From an uncultured Prevotella sp. (lineage in GTDB: Bacteria; Bacteroidota; Bacteroidia; Bacteroidales; Bacteroidaceae), in contig CAKQPF010000002.1 in assembly GCA_934256705.1 (NCBI GenBank), positions 1 to 64,000 on the forward strand: a DNA stretch of 64,000 nucleotides, written 5' to 3'. The notes beneath the pieces were generated by a model. It had not been told where the DNA came from. It searched no databases and was given only the letters and a program-made list of their open reading frames with translations. A program made the position numbers and the translations under genes. Shown one piece after another: positions 58,682 through 64,000 of this stretch (positions are counted from its first letter, which is position 1; each line of letters starts with the position of its first letter).

Positions 58682-60706
58682 ATGAAACATCTGATTATTA
58701 CGATATTGACCATACTTTCCGCCCTCCCTACCGTGGCACAGAGCACGGGAAAATGGAGGATATTCCCTGCCTACGGCGAGACGCAAGCGGTGGATTCCGT
58801 AGCCCAGGACTGCATCTTCGTGCTGTCATCGGGCAGCCTCTACCGCGTCAACGCAAAGGACTGGAGCGTAACGACTTACGACAAACTGACGGGACTGAAC
58901 GACACGGGCATAGCCTGCATGGCGTGGAACCGCACGGCAAAGGCGCTCGTCATCGTATATGAGAATGCCGACATCGACATCATGACGAAGGACGGTGACG
59001 TGACCAACGTGCCGGACCTGTACCACAAGACGACGACTCTCGACAAAACCATCAACGGCATCGACATCTTTGCACAATATGCATATATATCCACCGCTTT
59101 CGGCATCGTGAAACTGGATGTGACGAGCCATCTCATCAGCGACTCTTACGTGCTGAACAAGAGCATATTGCAGACCGCCGTGAAGGACGGCAGCATATAT
59201 GCCAAGACCAAGAACGGCGCTACGCTGAAGGCTTCGCTCGGCAGCAACCTCATCGACAGGACGCAATGGGCGGAATACAGCGGCTCCACCAGCGGGCTTT
59301 TCCCCTCAAGGACCATCGACAAAGCGCTCGCCGAGCGCATGGAAAAGATGCGTCCGGACGGCCCGAAGCAGAATGTATTCGGCATGATGATGGTGAAGAA
59401 CGACCGCCTTTATGCCGCGCTCGGCAACGGTTGGGACAACGTAGGCCACGACGCACCGCATATCTATGACATAAAGGACGACAGATGGACCGCCCTCTCT
59501 GACGACGACAAGGCGATAACGGCACAGACGGGAGCACCGGACTACTACAATTTCATGGCACTGGACGTGGATCCTGCCGACCCAGAGCGACTCATTGTCA
59601 GTGCGAAATACGGGATATATGAATTCCGCAACGGCAAGTTCAGCGCATTCTACGGTGAAGGAACGTCGCCTATGCCTACCGCAGCCAAGGACAATCCCAA
59701 GTTTATCCTGCCGTCAGCATTGCGCTTCGCCGACGACGGCACGCTGTGGGCATTCGTCTCGCAGACCATTGACGGCCAGGGACTTTTCTCACTTTCAAAG
59801 GGCGGGGAATGGACTTCCTTCAAGGACAGCAAATGGATATTCAACAATATCTCGCTCGGTCAGGCCAAGAACATGTTCTTCGACAGCAAGGGAAGGCTCT
59901 GGTGGTGCAACAACCACTGGTGGAAACCGTCGCTCAACTGCTACGACCCCAAGACGGACACACGACTGTCATACAGCACTTTCGTCAATGAAGACGGCAC
60001 GACAGTGGAGGTAGGAAACGTGAGATGCGCCGCGGAGGACCGTGACGGCAATATATGGATAGGCACCAACGTGGGTCCGCTCATGCTCGAAAAGGCGAGG
60101 ATAGGGACCGACGAGGGCGTGGTGTGGAATCAGGTGAAGGTGCCCCGCAATGACGGGACAAACCTCGCCGACTACCTTCTCGCCGGCATCGACATCTACT
60201 GCATCGCCATCGACGGGGCAAACCGCAAGTGGTTCGGTTCCAACGGCAACGGAGTGTATGTCATAGGCAATGACAACATCACGCAGGAATATAATTTCAC
60301 GGCAGCCAATTCGCCGCTCCTGTCGGACAATGTCACGGGCATCGCCATCGACCAAAGCCGGGGCGACGTGTATATAGGCACCATGAAGGGACTTTGCTCC
60401 TACCGCTCGGACGCTACAGCTCCGGTGGATGTAATGGACAAGGACGAGGTGTATGCCTATCCTAATCCCGTCACGCCCGACTATACCGGACTTATCACCG
60501 TCAAAGGGCTTTCCTATGACGCTGACATCAAGATCACCACTGCCAGCGGAAGCCTCGTGGCAAGCGGGCGTTCCAACGGCGGTACATTCACATGGGACGG
60601 CTGTGACAGCAACGGAAAGCCAGTGGCATCCGGCGTTTACATGGTCTGCATCGCCACTTCCGAGGGCAAGAGCGGAGTGGTCACCCGGATTGCGGTGGTG
60701 AGGTAG
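58682..60706 (+). CDS. PorZ-like beta-propeller protein with T9SS C-terminal tail
   Basis: 674 residues from MKHLIITILTILSAL (58682), signal ending TVAQ. A long series of two-component-regulator-type propeller blades (GNIWIGTNVGPL, GVYVIGNDNIT, LCSYRSDATAPVDVM) and a C-terminal FlgD/T9SS-type tail (VYAYPNPVTPDYTG, GVYMVCIATSEGKSGVV). In Porphyromonas, PorZ delivers A-LPS to the type IX sortase; this protein shares size and layout. The PorZ identity is likely but not certain. Confidence 0.72.
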   Translation: MKHLIITILTILSALPTVAQSTGKWRIFPAYGETQAVDSVAQDCIFVLSSGSLYRVNAKDWSVTTYDKLTGLNDTGIACMAWNRTAKALVIVYENADIDIMTKDGDVTNVPDLYHKTTTLDKTINGIDIFAQYAYISTAFGIVKLDVTSHLISDSYVLNKSILQTAVKDGSIYAKTKNGATLKASLGSNLIDRTQWAEYSGSTSGLFPSRTIDKALAERMEKMRPDGPKQNVFGMMMVKNDRLYAALGNGWDNVGHDAPHIYDIKDDRWTALSDDDKAITAQTGAPDYYNFMALDVDPADPERLIVSAKYGIYEFRNGKFSAFYGEGTSPMPTAAKDNPKFILPSALRFADDGTLWAFVSQTIDGQGLFSLSKGGEWTSFKDSKWIFNNISLGQAKNMFFDSKGRLWWCNNHWWKPSLNCYDPKTDTRLSYSTFVNEDGTTVEVGNVRCAAEDRDGNIWIGTNVGPLMLEKARIGTDEGVVWNQVKVPRNDGTNLADYLLAGIDIYCIAIDGANRKWFGSNGNGVYVIGNDNITQEYNFTAANSPLLSDNVTGIAIDQSRGDVYIGTMKGLCSYRSDATAPVDVMDKDEVYAYPNPVTPDYTGLITVKGLSYDADIKITTASGSLVASGRSNGGTFTWDGCDSNGKPVASGVYMVCIATSEGKSGVVTRIAVVR

Positions 60707-60720
60707 TTTCCTTTTGTTGG

Positions 60721-60912
60721 AGTGAAAAGTGAAAAGTGAAAAGTGAAAAGTGAAAAATTGCGCTGACGCAGTTGGGATTCTTGGATAATAGGGAATAGAT
60801 AACAGGGAATAGGAAATAGGAGATTACCATTGTTTGCTTGAAATAATCACAGCGAAAATCCACAAGAAGCAATGCTAATCTCCTATTTTCTATTCCCTAT
60901 TCCCTATTATCC
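60721..60912. repeat. GTGAAAA array, GCGCTGACGC box and GGGAATA hairpin, copy B
   Basis: Four GTGAAAA heptamers with TTGCGCTGACGCAGTTGGG (60721-60775), then (60783-60912) GGATAATAGGGAATAGATAA-type arms with loop TTGAAATAATCACAGCG and AAAATCCACAAG. The right end is 9 bases from the stop of the next minus-strand gene. Confidence 0.85.
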
Positions 60913-60920
60913 AAGGGCTC

Positions 60921-61556
60921 TTAGAACCAATATCCCAAAGACACCTGCCAGGTATGGTTGCGTCCCTTCAGCCAGTTGTTGTCTTTGTCAAGGCGGTTCA
61001 GTTCCATCTTGCCTGACTTGCTGGCCTCCACATTATAGTTTACCGAAGCCTGGACGTGCTGGAGGAAAGTGAAACCGGCACCGAAATTGAAACTCAGAGT
61101 GTTCTTCTTCAGGGAATAACTGCTGGCGGAACCCCACTTGAAATTCTCGTCGCCCACGTTGATAGCCCACTGAGGACCAGCAAAGAAGAACACGTTAGCC
61201 ATGCTTGCAAGACCTACACTGTAACGCAGATTGACGGGAATATCTATCGTCTTCTGCTTCACGTCGGCAGTGGCACTGAGGTCATCGCTGGCCACATCGC
61301 TGGCATAGCGCACCTTTGCCTCCTTCTGGTCGTACAGAGCTGCTATGTCAAAGCCCAGTCCTGTAAGCGGAAGAGACACCTTAAGCATAGGGCCGATGAA
61401 GAAACCGTTCTTGTTGTCGGCAGAGAACATATCGTCATTCAGCTTCAATGAACTGACATTCCAGCCGCCTTTTACGCCCAACTTTACCTGCGCATCCGCT
61501 TCTGACAATGGCAAGAGCGATGCGGCCAATACCATAAGAGATAAGATTTTCTTCAT
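60921..61556 (-). CDS. Outer-membrane beta-barrel protein (PorT/OmpW-like)
   Basis: 211 residues from MKKILSLMVLAASLLP (61556), signal ending SEADAQ. Alternating strands through to the C-terminal aromatic end (WQVSLGYWF), a typical Bacteroidetes outer-membrane beta-barrel of the PorT/OmpA-like group, with GVKGGWNVSSLKL, GFDIAALYDQKEAKV and HVQASVNYNVEASK. Function unknown. The gene is convergent with the PorZ-like gene; the hairpin lies between. Confidence 0.82.
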   Translation of the reverse strand: MKKILSLMVLAASLLPLSEADAQVKLGVKGGWNVSSLKLNDDMFSADNKNGFFIGPMLKVSLPLTGLGFDIAALYDQKEAKVRYASDVASDDLSATADVKQKTIDIPVNLRYSVGLASMANVFFFAGPQWAINVGDENFKWGSASSYSLKKNTLSFNFGAGFTFLQHVQASVNYNVEASKSGKMELNRLDKDNNWLKGRNHTWQVSLGYWF

Positions 61557-61749
61557 ATTCCGTATTCGTAAATTATTGATTATTATACATATACCACCGC
61601 CTTCACATGGCTGGCAGCACTTCTTTCGCCCACAAATATACGAATAAAATGCGAAACCAGATAGCATCATCCTTACTTTTTTGATAATTTTCACTATACA
61701 GACAGACTGACACATGATGCTTTCAAGGGGCTTTTTTTGATGTTATTTC

Positions 61750-61780
61750 TTTGAAATAAGAAATATTATTAGTACTTTTG
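61750..61780 (+). promoter_or_regulatory. Sigma-ABfr promoter of nadA
   Basis: TTTG (61750-61753), 19 bases, TACTTTTG (61773-61780); a full consensus match, 33 bases before the ATG at 61813. Confidence 0.85.
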
Positions 61781-61812
61781 CAGAATTAAACGGAAAAAAA
61801 TATATAACATAT

Positions 61813-62799
61813 ATGGACAACAAATGGAAAGAACTGGGCTACATCGACGAGCCCGTAGCCGAGGGAACTGATCTCAAAGCCGAAATCAGACGTATGTGCA
61901 AAGAAAAGAATGCCATAGTCCTCGCCCATTACTACACCGTAGGGGAAATACAGGAAGTGGCAGACTTCGTGGGCGATTCCCTCGCCCTCGCCCGCAAAGC
62001 CGCCGAGACCGACGCGAAGATTATCGTCATGTGCGGAGTGCATTTCATGGCAGAAACATGCAAACTGCTCTCACCTGACAAGCTCGTGCTCAGTCCTGAC
62101 CTCAACGCTGGATGCTCGCTCGCTGACTCTTGCTCGGCTAAAGACCTCAAAGAATGGAAAGAGAAGCACCCTGGATATATGGTAGTGCAGTATGTCAACA
62201 CCACTGCTGCTACAAAGGCGCTCACTGATGTCGTAGTCACTTCAGGCAATGCAAAGAAAGTCATCGACCAGTTGCCTAAGGATGCACAGATACTTTTCGG
62301 TCCCGACTATAACCTCGGGTCATACATCAACTCCGTGACAGGACGCAATATGACGCTCTGGAACGGCGGTTGCCACGTCCATGAACGCTTCTCTGCCGAT
62401 GAGATCGTCAGGCTGAAGAAGGAAAATCCTGATGCCGTCGTGATGGCCCACCTCGAATGCAAGGCCCCTATCCTTGCCCTGGCTGACGTAAAAGGCTCCA
62501 CAGCAGATATGCTCAAATATGCTAAAGCAAACCCTAATGCCACATATATCGTAGCCACCGAAGCTGGTATCATGCACGAATTGCAGCGCTGTTGTCCTGA
62601 CACCACATTCATCCCAGTTCCTCCTGAAGTGACAGAAGGAGGCGCCGGATGCTCATGCAACGAGTGTGACTACATGAAGATGAACACTCTCCGCAAGCTC
62701 TACAACACCCTGAAGCAGGAATGGCCTACCGTGGAAGTGCCGGCAGACATAGCAAAATACGCCGTCAAGCCTATCGAAAGAATGCTGCAAATGAGCTAA
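61813..62799 (+). CDS. nadA: Quinolinate synthase A
   Basis: 328 residues. 4Fe-4S enzyme condensing iminoaspartate with DHAP to quinolinate in NAD synthesis. Conserved Cys in CGVHFMAET, GCSLADSCS, LECKAPILAL and the C-terminal CSCNECDYMKMNTLRKL; also YVNTTAATKALTDVVVTSGN and PDYNLGSYI. Start at MDNKWKELG with a strong upstream promoter. No nadB or nadC adjacent in the window. Confidence 0.96.
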   Translation: MDNKWKELGYIDEPVAEGTDLKAEIRRMCKEKNAIVLAHYYTVGEIQEVADFVGDSLALARKAAETDAKIIVMCGVHFMAETCKLLSPDKLVLSPDLNAGCSLADSCSAKDLKEWKEKHPGYMVVQYVNTTAATKALTDVVVTSGNAKKVIDQLPKDAQILFGPDYNLGSYINSVTGRNMTLWNGGCHVHERFSADEIVRLKKENPDAVVMAHLECKAPILALADVKGSTADMLKYAKANPNATYIVATEAGIMHELQRCCPDTTFIPVPPEVTEGGAGCSCNECDYMKMNTLRKLYNTLKQEWPTVEVPADIAKYAVKPIERMLQMS

Positions 62800-62819
62800 A
62801 AGCAAGAGACTGGCAGACT

Positions 62820-62957
62820 TTAGGGAATAGGAAATAGAAAATAGGGAATAGGAGATTACCTTTAGCCCCGTCACTGCATCAGCAGATATTCTCAAGCATC
62901 CGCAACCGCGTCAGCGCGATTTTTCACTCTTCACTCTTCACTTTTCACTTTTCACTA
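62820..62957. repeat. GGGAATA half element, GCGCTGACGC box and TTTTCAC array
   Basis: TAGGGAATAGGAAATAG-type arm with ATATTCTCAAGCATCCGC, then CGCAACCGCGTCAGCGCG, then TTTTTCACTCTTCACTC-type heptamers to 62957, 15 bases before the cysS ATG. No right arm. Confidence 0.8.
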
Positions 62958-62972
62958 AAAGAAAAAAAAACA

Positions 62973-64000
62973 ATGGAACAGACCCTCCTCATATACAACA
63001 CCCTCACCAGAAAGAAGGAAGCCTTCAAGTCAATCAACCCAGGACACGTAGGAATGTACGTCTGCGGACCTACAGTATATGGCGATGCACACCTCGGACA
63101 CGCACGCCCTGCCATCACGTTCGACATCCTTTTCCGCTATCTTCAGCACATAGGATACAAGGTGCGCTACGTCCGCAACATCACAGACGTGGGCCATCTT
63201 GAGCACGACGCTGACGAAGGCGAGGACAAGATTGCTAAGAAAGCACGACTCGAACAGCTCGAACCGATGGAGATAGCACAGTATTACACACGCCGTTTCA
63301 ACGCTGCGATGGAGAAACTCAACGTCCTCCCGCCATCCATAGAGCCTCATGCCACAGGGCATATCATAGAGCAGCAGCAGCTCGTGCAGCAGATTCTCGA
63401 CAATGGATATGCATATATCTCAAACGGTTCGGTATATTTCGACATCGAAAAATACAACCATGACTTCAAATACGGCATCCTATCAGGACGCACTCTCGAA
63501 AATATCAAGGACGCTTCACGCGACACACTCGCCGGAGTAGGTGAGAAAAAGAACCAGGCTGACTTCGCACTCTGGAAGAAAGCATCACCTGAGCACATCA
63601 TGCGCTGGCCTTGGCTCATGAACGGAAACTACCCTGACGGACTCAAACCCGAAGAAGGTTTCCCGGGATGGCACTGCGAATGCACCGCAATGGGAAGGAA
63701 ATATCTCGGAGATGAGTTTGACATCCACGGCGGAGGCATGGACCTCGTCTTCCCACACCATGAATGCGAGATAGCACAAGCACAGGCTTCGATGGGACAT
63801 CCTGCCGTGAAATACTGGATGCACAACAACATGATCACCATCAACGGACAGAAGATGGGCAAGTCATACAACAATTTCATCACTCTCGACCAGTTCTTCA
63901 CCGGCAATCACCCGCTTCTCACACAGCCGTTTGCACCGATGACCATCCGTTTCTTCATCCTTTCAGCCCATTATCGCGGCACTGTCGATTTCTCATCCGA
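62973..64000 (+). CDS. cysS: Cysteine--tRNA ligase (5' part)
   Basis: The reading frame runs off the window end at 64000 (342 complete codons seen of a usual 480-500). Class I synthetase: [19 protein letters not shown] (HIGH-type HLGH and zinc Cys), [71 protein letters not shown] (zinc ligands), [18 protein letters not shown] (KMSKS). Assignment secure. The 3' part, including the anticodon-binding domain, is outside the window. Confidence 0.97.
   Translation, partial: MEQTLLIYNTLTRKKEAFKSINPGHVGMYVCGPTVYGDAHLGHARPAITFDILFRYLQHIGYKVRYVRNITDVGHLEHDADEGEDKIAKKARLEQLEPMEIAQYYTRRFNAAMEKLNVLPPSIEPHATGHIIEQQQLVQQILDNGYAYISNGSVYFDIEKYNHDFKYGILSGRTLENIKDASRDTLAGVGEKKNQADFALWKKASPEHIMRWPWLMNGNYPDGLKPEEGFPGWHCECTAMGRKYLGDEFDIHGGGMDLVFPHHECEIAQAQASMGHPAVKYWMHNNMITINGQKMGKSYNNFITLDQFFTGNHPLLTQPFAPMTIRFFILSAHYRGTVDFSS

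Overview
The window looks like a chromosomal segment of a Bacteroidales bacterium, most likely Prevotella or a close relative. The evidence is a SusC/SusD pair, sigma-ABfr-type promoters (TTTG, 19-20 bases, TAnnTTTG), cargo with T9SS-like C-terminal tails, a PorZ-like protein, C10 and GH25 secreted enzymes, and a lutABC/acetyl-CoA-hydrolase energy module. It is a mosaic of housekeeping genes, one large accessory island and a very unusual set of structured intergenic repeats.

Layout. 1-9.6 kb: argS, metG, a HigBA toxin-antitoxin pair, xerD, a Na/Pi cotransporter and a nucleoside kinase. 9.8-25.1 kb: accessory island, almost all on the minus strand, ending at a decayed tyrosine integrase. Its core (23676 down to about 13311) is a tightly packed operon: LytTR regulator, FHA membrane protein, Ca-motif membrane protein, caspase-like protease, zinc-ribbon/FHA protein, PP2C phosphatase, Ser/Thr kinase with a membrane-anchored sensor domain, RES-domain protein, lipoprotein, second Ser/Thr kinase and two DnaJ-type zinc-finger proteins. 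Downstream lie an L,D-transpeptidase-like protein, small membrane or secreted proteins and several broken genes. 25.1-32.7 kb: GH25 lysozyme with MORN-like region, thioredoxin-TonB fusion, ispG, purE, a PAP2-like membrane protein and rpoN. 32.9-39.3 kb: a giant PL1-like secreted protein, a frameshifted LuxR-type regulator, an Abi/HEPN protein, an sRNA candidate, a MITE-like element and a HI0074-family remnant. 39.3-48.4 kb: SusD, SusC, a Rieske-like lipoprotein and a C10 protease with internal repeats. 48.5-64 kb: argH, an SRPBCC protein, an sRNA candidate, greA, a HIT protein, a DUF3298 lipoprotein, lutCBA, a CoA transferase, a PorZ-like propeller, an outer-membrane barrel, nadA and the 5' part of cysS.

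Most interesting are two things. The first is the kinase/phosphatase/FHA/caspase/RES operon: read together, it is a complete reversible phospho-signalling circuit with a protease and a possible NAD-consuming effector, and I do not recognise it as a named system. The second is the intergenic DNA. At least six dispersed families occur, several of them imperfect heptamer arrays arranged as long inverted repeats that begin within about 10 bases of stop codons. One is a stem-loop (loop GTAACG) whose stem sequence changes from copy to copy with compensating changes, always followed by CACAGTGG or a close variant. All functional statements are from reading the sequence; no search was run.
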